34,999 nt of DNA from an uncultured Oscillospiraceae bacterium (GTDB taxonomy: Bacteria > Bacillota > Clostridia > Oscillospirales > Oscillospiraceae). The DNA is taken from NCBI GenBank assembly GCA_947587025.1, contig CANPXW010000016.1, forward strand, positions 1-34,999, given 5' to 3'. This document shows positions 22,763-30,638 of the stretch, in pieces (the stretch's first letter is position 1; every line of letters begins with the position of its first letter). Below the pieces are notes generated by a model. It was not told the origin of the DNA and ran no database searches. It was given only the letters and a program-made list of their open reading frames with translations. The position numbers were made by a program, and so were the translations under genes.

Positions 22763-22795
22763 ACATTTACACAAATCGAAAGGACGGCGCGGAAA

Positions 22796-23788
22796 ATGGC
22801 TGAACTGACCCTGACCCAGGACTGGGACAAGACGTTCCCGAAAAGTGAAAAGGTGGACCACCGGAAGGTGACATTCCCCAACCGCTACGGCATCACCCTG
22901 GCGGCGGACGTGTATACGCCCAAGGGCGCGGCCGGGCCTCTGGCGGCCATCGCGGTGTGCGGCCCCTTCGGCGCGGTGAAGGAGCAGGCGGCGGGGCTGT
23001 ACGCCCAGACTATGGCGGAGCGGGGCTTTCTCACACTGGCCTTCGACCCCTCCTTTACCGGCGAGAGCGGCGGCGCGCCCCGGTACATGGCCTCCCCGGA
23101 CATCAACACCGAGGACTTCCAGGCGGCGGTGGACTTTCTGTCCGTGCAGGAGAATGTGGACCCGGACCGGATCGGCATCATCGGCATCTGCGGCTGGGGC
23201 GGCATGGCCGTCAATGCGGCGGCCCTGGACACCCGCGTCAAGGCCATGGCGGCCATGACCATGTACGACATGGCCCGCGTCAACGCCAAGGGCTACTTTG
23301 ACGCGGAGGACTCCGCCGACGCCCGCTATGAGAAGAAAAAGGCCATGAATGAGCAGCGCATCGCCGACTTCAAGGCCGGCAGCTATGCCCTGGGCGGCGG
23401 CGTGGTGGACGAGCTTCCGGAGGACGCGCCCTTTTTCGTGAAGGACTACTACGACTATTACAAGACCGAGCGCGGCTACCATGCCCGGTCCCTCAACTCC
23501 AACGGCGGCTGGAACGTCACCGGCTGCATGAGCTTTCTCAACCAGCCTATTTTGCAGTACTCCAACGAGATACGCAGTGCCGTGCTGCTGGTCCACGGGG
23601 AGAGGGCCCACTCCTGCTATTTCAGCCGGGACGCCTATGCGGCCATGGTGAAGGACAGCCCCTGGGCCGGCAACAAGGAGCTTCTCATCATCCCGGACGC
23701 GGTGCACACCGACCTCTATGACGGCGGCGGCAAGAACGCCATCCCCTTCGACAAGCTAGAGGCGTTCTTCCGGGAGAATCTGGCATGA
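22796..23788 (+). CDS. Alpha/beta hydrolase, dienelactone-hydrolase-like with Cys nucleophile
   Basis: A 330-residue cytoplasmic alpha/beta hydrolase. The nucleophile elbow reads GICGWGGMA, with Cys instead of Ser, as in dienelactone-hydrolase-like enzymes. The oxyanion region is near AIAVCGPFGAVKEQA and the catalytic His is in IIPDAVHTDLYD. A conserved TMYDMARV segment is typical of the YcjY-like group. The start is the ATG at 22796 behind AAAGGA; upstream in-frame codons lie over the promoter. The stop overlaps the ATG of the flavodoxin-reductase gene (ATGA). Substrate unknown. Confidence 0.85.
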   Translation: MAELTLTQDWDKTFPKSEKVDHRKVTFPNRYGITLAADVYTPKGAAGPLAAIAVCGPFGAVKEQAAGLYAQTMAERGFLTLAFDPSFTGESGGAPRYMASPDINTEDFQAAVDFLSVQENVDPDRIGIIGICGWGGMAVNAAALDTRVKAMAAMTMYDMARVNAKGYFDAEDSADARYEKKKAMNEQRIADFKAGSYALGGGVVDELPEDAPFFVKDYYDYYKTERGYHARSLNSNGGWNVTGCMSFLNQPILQYSNEIRSAVLLVHGERAHSCYFSRDAYAAMVKDSPWAGNKELLIIPDAVHTDLYDGGGKNAIPFDKLEAFFRENLA

Positions 23789-25170
23789 GGCGGCCTGCCT
23801 CCCTGCTGCTGGCTGTATGCCTGTGCCTTTGCCTGACAGTGCCTGCAGCGGCCGAGGCGGGCGGCAAAGTGCTGGTCGCCTATTTCTCCGCCACCGGCAC
23901 CACCAAGGCGATCGCGGACCATGCGGCGGACATCCTGGGCGCGGACATCTATGAGATCGTGCCAGCCGAGCCCTACACGGATGCGGACTTGGCCTACTAT
24001 ACCGGCGGGCGCGCCGACCAGGAGCAGAACGACCCCTCCGCCCGCCCTGCCATCGCGGGCCATGTGGAGGATATGGGACAGTATGACACTGTGCTGCTGG
24101 GCTATCCCATCTGGCACGGCCAGGCCCCTCGGATCATCAGCACCTTCCTGGAGAGCTATGATCTCTCCGGCAAGACCATCCTGCCCTTCTGCACGTCCCA
24201 CTCCAGCGGGATAGGCTCCAGTGACGACGACCTGCACCCCCTGGCGCCGGACGCCGATTGGCTGGACGGGAGCCGTTTCCCCGCTGGGACGACCAGGGAA
24301 GAAATCGCCGCGTGGCTGGATGCGTGCGGCATAGAGGCCGCTTCGCAAGTCGGCGCATTCGACTTTGAGAGGAAGACCGTTATGCTCAATTCCGGCTATG
24401 AAATGCCCATCATGGGGCTGGGGACATACAGTCTCTCCGATGAGGAGTGCTATAACTCCGTCACCGCCCTGCTGCAAGCCGGTGGGCGGCTCATCGACAC
24501 CGCCTACATGTACGGAAACGAATCCGCCGTGGGCCGGGCTGTCCGGGACTCCGGCATACCCCGCGAGGAGATATTCGTCATCACTAAAATATACCCCGGA
24601 GCGCAGTACGCGAATCCCGAACAGGCCATCGCCGAGGCCCTTGATAAACTGGACATCGGCTATATCGACATGATGCTGCTCCACCACCCCGGCACCAACG
24701 ACGTAAAGGCGTACAAGGCCATGGAGCGGGCGGTGGCGGAGGGCAAGATACATTCCCTGGGCCTGTCAAACTGGTATGTGGAGGAGCTGGAGGCGTTTCT
24801 GCCCCAGGTGAATATCATGCCCGCCCTAGTGCAGAACGAGATACACCCCTATTACCAGGAGAACGATGTGATACCCTATATCCAGAGCCTGGGTATCGTG
24901 GTCCAGGGCTGGTATCCCTTCGGCGGCAGGGGCTACACAGCCGACCTTCTTGGCAACGAGACCATCTCCGCCATAGCCGCTGACCACGGCGTGTCCTCCG
25001 CCCAGGTCATTCTCCGCTGGAACCTGCAAAAAGGCGTGGTGGTCATCCCCGGCTCCAGTGATCCCGACCACATCCGGGAGAACCTGGACCTGTTCGGCTT
25101 TACGCTGACCGATGACGAGATGGCTCAGATCAACGCCCTGGACCGGAACGAAAAGCACGACTGGTACTGA
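23785..25170 (+). CDS. Exported flavodoxin-aldo/keto reductase fusion
   Basis: A 461-residue fusion. Residues 1-24 are a Sec-type signal peptide ending in AAAEA. Residues 27-180 are a flavodoxin: phosphate-binding loop FSATGTTKAIA, then DTVLLGYPIWHGQAP and a FCTSHSSGIG segment. Residues about 195-461 are a complete aldo/keto reductase with the tetrad Asp and Tyr in IDTAYMYGNE, Lys in ITKIYPG and His in LLHHPG, and the cofactor site GVVVIPGSSD. A reductase needing FMN and NADPH outside the cell is unexpected. Codon use near the junction is less GC-rich than around it. The gene overlaps the hydrolase by 4 bases. Confidence 0.85.
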   Translation: MRRPASLLLAVCLCLCLTVPAAAEAGGKVLVAYFSATGTTKAIADHAADILGADIYEIVPAEPYTDADLAYYTGGRADQEQNDPSARPAIAGHVEDMGQYDTVLLGYPIWHGQAPRIISTFLESYDLSGKTILPFCTSHSSGIGSSDDDLHPLAPDADWLDGSRFPAGTTREEIAAWLDACGIEAASQVGAFDFERKTVMLNSGYEMPIMGLGTYSLSDEECYNSVTALLQAGGRLIDTAYMYGNESAVGRAVRDSGIPREEIFVITKIYPGAQYANPEQAIAEALDKLDIGYIDMMLLHHPGTNDVKAYKAMERAVAEGKIHSLGLSNWYVEELEAFLPQVNIMPALVQNEIHPYYQENDVIPYIQSLGIVVQGWYPFGGRGYTADLLGNETISAIAADHGVSSAQVILRWNLQKGVVVIPGSSDPDHIRENLDLFGFTLTDDEMAQINALDRNEKHDWY

Positions 25171-25185
25171 GAAGAAAATGAAAGG

Positions 25186-25215
25186 GCCTGCGGCAAAGCG
25201 TGCTTTGCCGCAGGC
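25186..25215 (+). terminator. Hairpin terminator after the flavodoxin-reductase gene
   Basis: A perfect 14-base stem (25186-25199 with 25202-25215) 15 bases after the stop, followed by only a short T-rich ATTCTTAT. Confidence 0.65.
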
Positions 25216-25289
25216 ATTCTTATGGACGTCAGTCAGGGGGCTTGTCATGCCGCCAGTTTTTTGTGGTCATGACTTATCTCATTCAAGGG

Positions 25290-25318
25290 TTGCATACCGG
25301 CGGCGTATAACATATAAT
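25290..25318 (+). promoter_or_regulatory. feoAB promoter
   Basis: TTGCAT (25290-25295), 17 bases and TATAAT (25313-25318), 34 bases before the start codon. Iron control (Fur or DtxR) is expected for feo genes, but I cannot point to a clear consensus box. Confidence 0.75.
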
Positions 25319-25352
25319 GAGAGCTGCTCAATGAAAGAGAGGGACCCCGTTT

Positions 25353-27713
25353 ATGACTCTGCGCCAGCTTCCTATCGGGAAGACCGCCACCATTGCCGCC
25401 GTGGGCGGCGAGGGGGCGCTGCGGCAGCATTTCCTGGACATGGGCGTGATACCCGGCTCGGACATCACCCTGGTCAAGTTCGCCCCCCTGGGCGACCCCA
25501 TGGAGTTCATGATACACGGCTACGAGCTGACGCTGCGGCTGGCGGACGCGGAGAAGATAGACATCGAGAACGTCCGGGACCCGGACGGCAGCGACGGCGG
25601 CATCCGGCCGGGCTATTCCGGCCGTCGGATGGAGCACCCCGGTCTGGGCGAGCCGGGCAAGTACCACGAAAAGGCCACGGAGAACCCCCTGCCCGAGGGC
25701 ACTCTGCTCACCTTCGCCCTGGCCGGCAACCAGAACTGCGGCAAGACCACCCTGTTCAATCAGCTCACCGGCTCCAGCCAGCACGTGGGCAACTTCCCCG
25801 GCGTGACGGTGGACCGGAAGGACGGGGTCATCCGGGGCCATGAGGACACCCTCATCACGGACCTGCCGGGCATCTACTCCCTGTCCCCCTACACCAGCGA
25901 GGAGATCATCACCCGCGCCTTCATCCTGGACGAGAAGCCCCGGGGCATCATCAACATCGTGGACGCGTCCAATATCGAGCGAAACCTCTACCTGACCATG
26001 CAGCTGATGGAGCTGGACGTGCCCATGGTGCTGGCGCTGAACATGATGGACGAGGTCCGGGGCAACGGCGGCTCCATCAAGATCAACGAGATGGAGCAGC
26101 TGCTGGGCATCCCGGTGGTGCCCATCTCCGCAGCGAAGAACGAGGGCATCGACGAGCTGGTGCGCCATGCGCTGCACGTGGCCCGGTACCAGGAGCCGCC
26201 CCGGCGCATCGACTTCTGCCGGGAGGACAAAAACGGCGGCGCGGTGCACCGGTGCCTGCACGCCATCATGCACCTGATCGAGGACCACTCCCAGCGCTCC
26301 GGCATCCCCGTGCGCTTTGCGGCGGCCAAGCTGGCCGAGGGGGACGCCTCCATCGCCCAGGCGCTGGCGCTGGACCAGAACGAGCGGGAGATGGTGGAGC
26401 ACATCGTCTGCCAGATGGAGACGGAGAGCGGCATGGACCGGGCCGCCGCCATCGCGGATATGCGCTTTTCCTTCATCAAGGACGTGTGCGACGAGACCGT
26501 CGTCAAGCCCCATCAGAGCCGGGAGCGCACCCGCAGCGAGAGCATCGACCGCATCCTCACCGGCAAGTATACCGCCATCCCCTGCTTCGTCGCCATCATG
26601 GCGCTGGTGTTCTGGCTGACCTTCGACCTGATAGGCGCGCGCTTGCAGGATATGCTGGACATGGGCATCACCGCCCTGGCCGGCCAGGTGGACGCGCTCC
26701 TGGCCGCCGTCCACGCGGGGCCGGCCCTGCGCTCGCTGGTGATGGACGGCATGTTCGCCGGGGTGGGCAGCGTTTTGAGCTTCCTGCCGGTGATCGTGGT
26801 GCTGTTCTTCTTCCTGTCTCTGATGGAGGACAGCGGCTACATTGCCCGTGTGGCCTTCGTGATGGATAAGCTGCTGCGCAAGCTGGGCCTGTCCGGCCGG
26901 AGCATCGTGCCCATGCTGCTGGGCTTCGGCTGCACCGTGCCCGGCATCATGGCCAGCCGCACCCTGCCCTCGGAGCGGGATAGAAAGCTGACCATCCTGC
27001 TGACGCCCTTTATGAGCTGCAGCGCCAAGCTGCCGGTGTACGCCTTCTTCACCGCCGCCTTCTTCCCCGCCCACCGGGGCCTGGTGATGGTGGGGCTGTA
27101 CGTGCTGGGCATCGCCCTGGGCATCCTGCTGGCCTTTCTGATGAAGGGCACGGTGTTCAAGGGCGAGGCGGTGCCCTTCGTGATGGAGCTGCCCAACTAC
27201 CGCATGCCCGGGGCCAAAAACGTGGGCCATCTGCTGTGGGACAAGGCGAAGGACTTTCTCCAGCGGGCCTTCACCATCATCTTTATGGCCTCCATCGTCA
27301 TCTGGTTTCTGCAGACCTTCGACTTCCGGCTGAACATCGTCACCGACTCCCACCGGAGCATCCTGGCGGCCGTCTCCGGCTATATCGCGCCGCTGCTGGC
27401 ACCCCTGGGGCTGGGGGACTGGCGCATCTGCGTCGCCCTGATCACCGGCTTCATCGCCAAGGAGAGCGTGGTGTCCACCCTGTCGGTGCTCTTCGGCGCG
27501 GAGACGGCCATCACCGGGGTGCTGACGCCCCTGGCGGCGGCCAGCCTGCTGGTGTTCTGCCTTCTCTACACCCCCTGCGTGGCGGCCATCGCGGCAGTGC
27601 GCCGGGAGCTGGGCGGCAAGTGGGCCGCCGGGGTGGTGGCCGGCCAGTGCCTCATCGCCTGGATCGCCGCCCTGTTCGTCCGGGTCATCGGCCACATGAT
27701 CGGCATGATGTGA
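25353..27713 (+). CDS. feoB: Ferrous iron transporter, FeoA-FeoB fusion
   Basis: A 786-residue Fe(II) transporter. Residues 1-75 form an SH3-like FeoA domain (LRQLPIGKTATIAAVGGEG, MGVIPGSDITLVKFAPLGD) fused through a 40-residue linker to FeoB. The G domain has G1 GNQNCGKT (125-132), G3 TDLPG and G4 NMMDE. After the cytoplasmic helical region (DETVVKPHQSRERT) the membrane part has both Gate motifs, including MLLGFGCTVPGIMA and TPFMSCSAKLPVYA, with the conserved Cys residues. FeoA and FeoB are separate in many bacteria; fusion occurs in some Clostridia and Bacteroidetes. ATG 25353 follows GAGAGGGA. Monocistronic, with its own promoter and hairpin. Confidence 0.96.
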   Translation: MTLRQLPIGKTATIAAVGGEGALRQHFLDMGVIPGSDITLVKFAPLGDPMEFMIHGYELTLRLADAEKIDIENVRDPDGSDGGIRPGYSGRRMEHPGLGEPGKYHEKATENPLPEGTLLTFALAGNQNCGKTTLFNQLTGSSQHVGNFPGVTVDRKDGVIRGHEDTLITDLPGIYSLSPYTSEEIITRAFILDEKPRGIINIVDASNIERNLYLTMQLMELDVPMVLALNMMDEVRGNGGSIKINEMEQLLGIPVVPISAAKNEGIDELVRHALHVARYQEPPRRIDFCREDKNGGAVHRCLHAIMHLIEDHSQRSGIPVRFAAAKLAEGDASIAQALALDQNEREMVEHIVCQMETESGMDRAAAIADMRFSFIKDVCDETVVKPHQSRERTRSESIDRILTGKYTAIPCFVAIMALVFWLTFDLIGARLQDMLDMGITALAGQVDALLAAVHAGPALRSLVMDGMFAGVGSVLSFLPVIVVLFFFLSLMEDSGYIARVAFVMDKLLRKLGLSGRSIVPMLLGFGCTVPGIMASRTLPSERDRKLTILLTPFMSCSAKLPVYAFFTAAFFPAHRGLVMVGLYVLGIALGILLAFLMKGTVFKGEAVPFVMELPNYRMPGAKNVGHLLWDKAKDFLQRAFTIIFMASIVIWFLQTFDFRLNIVTDSHRSILAAVSGYIAPLLAPLGLGDWRICVALITGFIAKESVVSTLSVLFGAETAITGVLTPLAAASLLVFCLLYTPCVAAIAAVRRELGGKWAAGVVAGQCLIAWIAALFVRVIGHMIGMM

Positions 27714-27727
27714 AACGCAAAATATGT

Positions 27728-27763
27728 GAAAGCGGGACCTGCTGCACAGCAGGTCCCGCTTTC
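27728..27763. terminator. Long perfect hairpin between convergent genes
   Basis: A 16-base perfect stem (27728-27743 with 27748-27763, loop GCAC) between feoAB and the secreted duplicated protein. T-rich sequence is short on both sides (ACATATTTTG on the minus strand), so it probably serves both directions. Confidence 0.75.
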
Positions 27764-27774
27764 CATATAGTCTG

Positions 27775-28731
27775 TTAATAGATCACGGCCAGGCTGAGCC
27801 AGAAGGGCACGTCCTCCACGCCCTCGGTCCCCTCGGGATAGGCGGCCTGCACGTTGCCCATGGCCTCATCGCCCTGCTTGAGCGCGTTGTAGATCTCGGT
27901 GCCGTCCTGGACGTACTGCACATAGTAGTTGCCGTACGCGTCATAGTCGAACGCGGCATCCTCCGGCAGATGGCTGCGTACGCCGGGGCGGCCGCCGAAC
28001 TCCTCCACGTCCGCAGGCAGAGACACCCCCGCCTGGGCATAGCCCTCGGCATCGGTGCGGGCACCGCTGATGTGGATCTCGCCGTTGTCGAACTGGGCCA
28101 TATAGGTGGTGAACGGCTCCTCCTGGGTGACCAGCTCCATCTCAAAGCCCTCGGGCAGATAGAACACGCCCACATTCTCCGCCTCGTAGCGCTGCAGCCC
28201 CTCAGCGGCCGCGTCGATGACGGTCTGGCTCATCCACTGGTAAATGCCCTCCGGCAGCTCGGTGCCCTCGGGATAGCTGAGTATGACATCGCCCATGCAG
28301 TCCTCGCCCTGCTTGAGCACGTGGTAGGTCACCACGCCGTCCTGGGTGAACTGCGTATAGTAATTGCCGTCCGCGTCATAGTCGAACACGGCATCCTCCG
28401 GCACGCTCCGGCGCACGCCATCCCGCTGGGAGTACTCCTCCACATCTGCGGGCAGGGGCACCCCCGCCGCCGCGTAGGCATCGGCCCCGAAGCAGCTTAA
28501 GTGGATGGTGAGCTCCTCGCAGTAAAGATCCGCATAGCTCATGGGCAGCGGCTGTTCCACCGCACCGGCCTCCATCGTCCAGCCTTGGGGCAGGGAAATG
28601 GTCCCCACGCCGGCGATGGCGTACTCCTGCAGCGCCTCATCCTCCGGCGCGTCGGCGGCCAGCGCCGTGCCGCCAAGTCCCGCCAGCAGGCACAGGCACA
28701 GCAGCAGGGCCAAAACATTTCTGCACTTCAT
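27775..28731 (-). CDS. Secreted protein with two homologous ~140-residue repeats
   Basis: A 318-residue exported protein of no family I recognise. Signal peptide at 1-26, cleaved after ALAA. Two repeats follow, about 33-174 and 178-316. Paired segments: PLPADVEEY and SLPADVEEF; VPEDAVFDYDADGNYYTQF and LPEDAAFDYDAYGNYYVQY; LKQGEDCMGDV and LKQGDEAMGNV; SYPEGTE and AYPEGTE. The fold is probably beta-rich and the net charge strongly acidic. The start is ATG 28731 with AGAGGT upstream. It lies downstream of a membrane Ser/Thr kinase, separated by a terminator-like hairpin, so the link between them is only positional. Confidence 0.8.
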   Translation of the reverse strand: MKCRNVLALLLCLCLLAGLGGTALAADAPEDEALQEYAIAGVGTISLPQGWTMEAGAVEQPLPMSYADLYCEELTIHLSCFGADAYAAAGVPLPADVEEYSQRDGVRRSVPEDAVFDYDADGNYYTQFTQDGVVTYHVLKQGEDCMGDVILSYPEGTELPEGIYQWMSQTVIDAAAEGLQRYEAENVGVFYLPEGFEMELVTQEEPFTTYMAQFDNGEIHISGARTDAEGYAQAGVSLPADVEEFGGRPGVRSHLPEDAAFDYDAYGNYYVQYVQDGTEIYNALKQGDEAMGNVQAAYPEGTEGVEDVPFWLSLAVIY

Positions 28732-28750
28732 CTTTGTGACCTCTTTCCGG

Positions 28751-28782
28751 TAAAATTTCCGGCGGACCTGGTCCGCCGGAAA
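28751..28782 (-). terminator. Terminator/attenuator between the kinase and the secreted protein
   Basis: A perfect 12-base stem (28756-28767 with 28771-28782), followed on the minus strand by ATTTTACC. It ends the kinase transcript or limits read-through into the secreted-protein gene. Confidence 0.65.
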
Positions 28783-28833
28783 ACAGTATAACAGAGAACA
28801 CCGGAAAAAGGGTGTGCAGCGCCGCACACTTTA

Positions 28834-30168
28834 TCACGCCGTGGGTGTCTGCTCCAGCGCGCGGTCCAGCGCGCCCAATATCTCTATGACGCAGCCGTCG
28901 ATGTTCCGCTCATCCCCCTCCGCCACCAGCATGTGCAGAGCGCTGGACCGGGCGTTCCCCTCCTCGTCGGTATACGTGTAGTCGATGTGGGACTGTACAT
29001 GCATGGCAAAGATGGGCATGGCCGCCTCGTAGGTGCCCAGGCGGCGGGCGGCCAGGCCGTCGGCGTAGGCCAGGTTGTCGGCGATGTACTCATAGCCCTG
29101 GCGGCTCAGGTAATAGTCGGCCAGCTCGCCCTCGTCCATCTCCCAAAAGGCGGCCGGCTCCACGGCCTGGATGACCGGGTCGGCCTCCAGCGCGGTGACC
29201 AGCGCCTCGCAGGACTGGGCCAGGCCGGGCCAGTCCTGATCTTCCGCCAGGCGGATGATCTCGGTCACGTTCGGCTTCCAGCGGAAGCTGTCCCAGCTCG
29301 ACAGCGTCTCCGCCGCCGGGGCGGACACCGGGGCCCGCAGCCCCAGCGCATAGCCGCCCGCGAGAGCACCGGCGCACACCAGTACCGCCGCGCACGCCGC
29401 CAGCACCATGCCCCGCACCGGCAGTGCCCGGCGGGCCAGGTACCGCTCCAGCGTCCGCTTCAGCCTGCCTGTGTCCGGCCAGCGCCGGGCGGGGTCATAG
29501 GCGCAGCACCGGTCCAATATCCGCTCCAGCGCCCGGTCACGGCCGGTCAGGCGCGGGGGCGTGTCCGTATATCCCCCTGCCAGGGCATACGTCAGCACCT
29601 TGCCCAGACCGAACACGTCCGTGCGCACGTCCGTCTGGCCAGAGCCATACTGCTCCGGCGCGGCGTAGCCCCGGGTGCCCAGGCAGACCGTGTCCTCCTC
29701 CCGGCCGGACTTATAGGTGCGGGCCGCGCCAAAGTCGATGAGCCGGACCCGGCCTGTCTCCGTGAGCAGGACGTTTTCCGGCTTCAGGTCCCGGTGGATG
29801 ACCGGGGGCACCATGGCGTGCAGCGCTCCCAGCCCGTCACAGAGCGCTATGCCCAGCCGGGCGGTCTCCGGCCCCGTCAGCGCCCCGTCCCGCCGGACCA
29901 GCTGCTCCAGCGTGGTCCCCGGCAGGTAGTCCCGCAGCAGGCGGCACACGCCGCCTTCCTCCCGCAGCTCCAGCGTCATGCCGGGGCCGGACAGCGCCTT
30001 GAGTATCTCATGCTCCCGCCGCACAGACGCAGCGTCCGCGCCGGATGCCTGTTTGCATATATACCGCCGCCACGGCTCGCCCCGCCTTTCCAGCAGATAC
30101 GTCCGCCGGGGGCCGTCCTCCTTCAGCAGCCGGACCACCTCATAGTCCGCATCCCACGGCTCACCCAC
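28834..30168 (-). CDS. Transmembrane Hanks-type Ser/Thr protein kinase
   Basis: A 444-residue eukaryotic-like kinase. The kinase domain (about 10-245) has Lys39 (YICKQ), the catalytic loop HRDLKPEN (125-132), DFG at 145-147 and APE as AAPEQ (169-173). The glycine loop is poor (EDGPRRTYL). A transmembrane helix (252-276) leads to an extracellular region of about 165 residues with no PASTA repeats and no family I recognise. The likely start is GTG at 30168, six bases after GGAGG; its GTGGGTGA overlaps the stop of the HTH gene, so the two are translationally coupled. The outer domain may sense an external signal. Confidence 0.88.
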   Translation of the reverse strand: MGEPWDADYEVVRLLKEDGPRRTYLLERRGEPWRRYICKQASGADAASVRREHEILKALSGPGMTLELREEGGVCRLLRDYLPGTTLEQLVRRDGALTGPETARLGIALCDGLGALHAMVPPVIHRDLKPENVLLTETGRVRLIDFGAARTYKSGREEDTVCLGTRGYAAPEQYGSGQTDVRTDVFGLGKVLTYALAGGYTDTPPRLTGRDRALERILDRCCAYDPARRWPDTGRLKRTLERYLARRALPVRGMVLAACAAVLVCAGALAGGYALGLRAPVSAPAAETLSSWDSFRWKPNVTEIIRLAEDQDWPGLAQSCEALVTALEADPVIQAVEPAAFWEMDEGELADYYLSRQGYEYIADNLAYADGLAARRLGTYEAAMPIFAMHVQSHIDYTYTDEEGNARSSALHMLVAEGDERNIDGCVIEILGALDRALEQTPTA

Positions 30169-30565
30169 GGGCGGCCTCCAAAAGCGCGTCCAGCTGCTCC
30201 AGGGAGAGGTGCTTTTCCACGGCGAATATGACCGCCGCGTCCTCCCGGACCCGGGGATAGAGAGGCTGTCTGCCCCCGATCTGCAGCAGCCGATCCGTCC
30301 CGGCCAGGTCCAGCCCCAGCAGGACCGCCAGGCGGATGAGCATGGCGCGGGTGGGCCGGCGGGTGCCGTTGAGCATCTGGTAGCCATAGGACTTGTCCAG
30401 ATCCAGCGCCCGTATGGCATCCTTCGCGGTCATGTTCCGCTCGGCCAGAAGGCTGTTTATATAGATAGCGGCGGGCGGGCAGGTGTAATCGCTCTCCCCG
30501 AGAAAGGACAGGTCCGTGCTCTCCCGGCCGCGTATCTGGTGCAAAAGCTGCTGCGTGCTTTTCAT
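30161..30565 (-). CDS. Helix-turn-helix protein coupled to the Ser/Thr kinase
   Basis: A 134-residue protein with a Xre/Cro-like helix-turn-helix in the middle: INSLLAERNMTAKDAIRALD, then LDKSYGYQMLNGTRRPTR and MLIRLAVLLGLDLAGTDRLL. The N-terminal 35 residues and the C-terminal helix (VEKHLSLEQLDALLEAA) are extra. The start is the ATG at 30565, six bases after AGAGGGAAG. It overlaps the kinase gene by 8 bases. The pairing suggests that the kinase phosphorylates this DNA-binding protein, or that it controls the kinase gene; neither is shown. Confidence 0.8.
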   Translation of the reverse strand: MKSTQQLLHQIRGRESTDLSFLGESDYTCPPAAIYINSLLAERNMTAKDAIRALDLDKSYGYQMLNGTRRPTRAMLIRLAVLLGLDLAGTDRLLQIGGRQPLYPRVREDAAVIFAVEKHLSLEQLDALLEAARG

Positions 30566-30602
30566 CGGCATCTTCCCTCTTTGCACAAACTCCTGGTCTT
30601 CC

Positions 30603-30636
30603 GATCAGGAACGCGCTTGGCGGCGCGCTCCTGATC
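30603..30636 (-). terminator. Stem-loop directly after pfkA
   Basis: GATCAGGA (30603-30610) pairs with TCCTGATC (30629-30636), with further GC pairing inside. It starts three bases after the pfkA stop on the minus strand. No T-run follows, so read-through into the HTH-kinase genes is possible. Confidence 0.5.
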
Positions 30637-30638
30637 CC

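Noticed and set aside
22754-22795. Longer N-terminus of the alpha/beta hydrolase from ATG 22754
   Set aside because: This region overlaps the TACAAT -10 box; the ATG at 22796 begins the family-like sequence.
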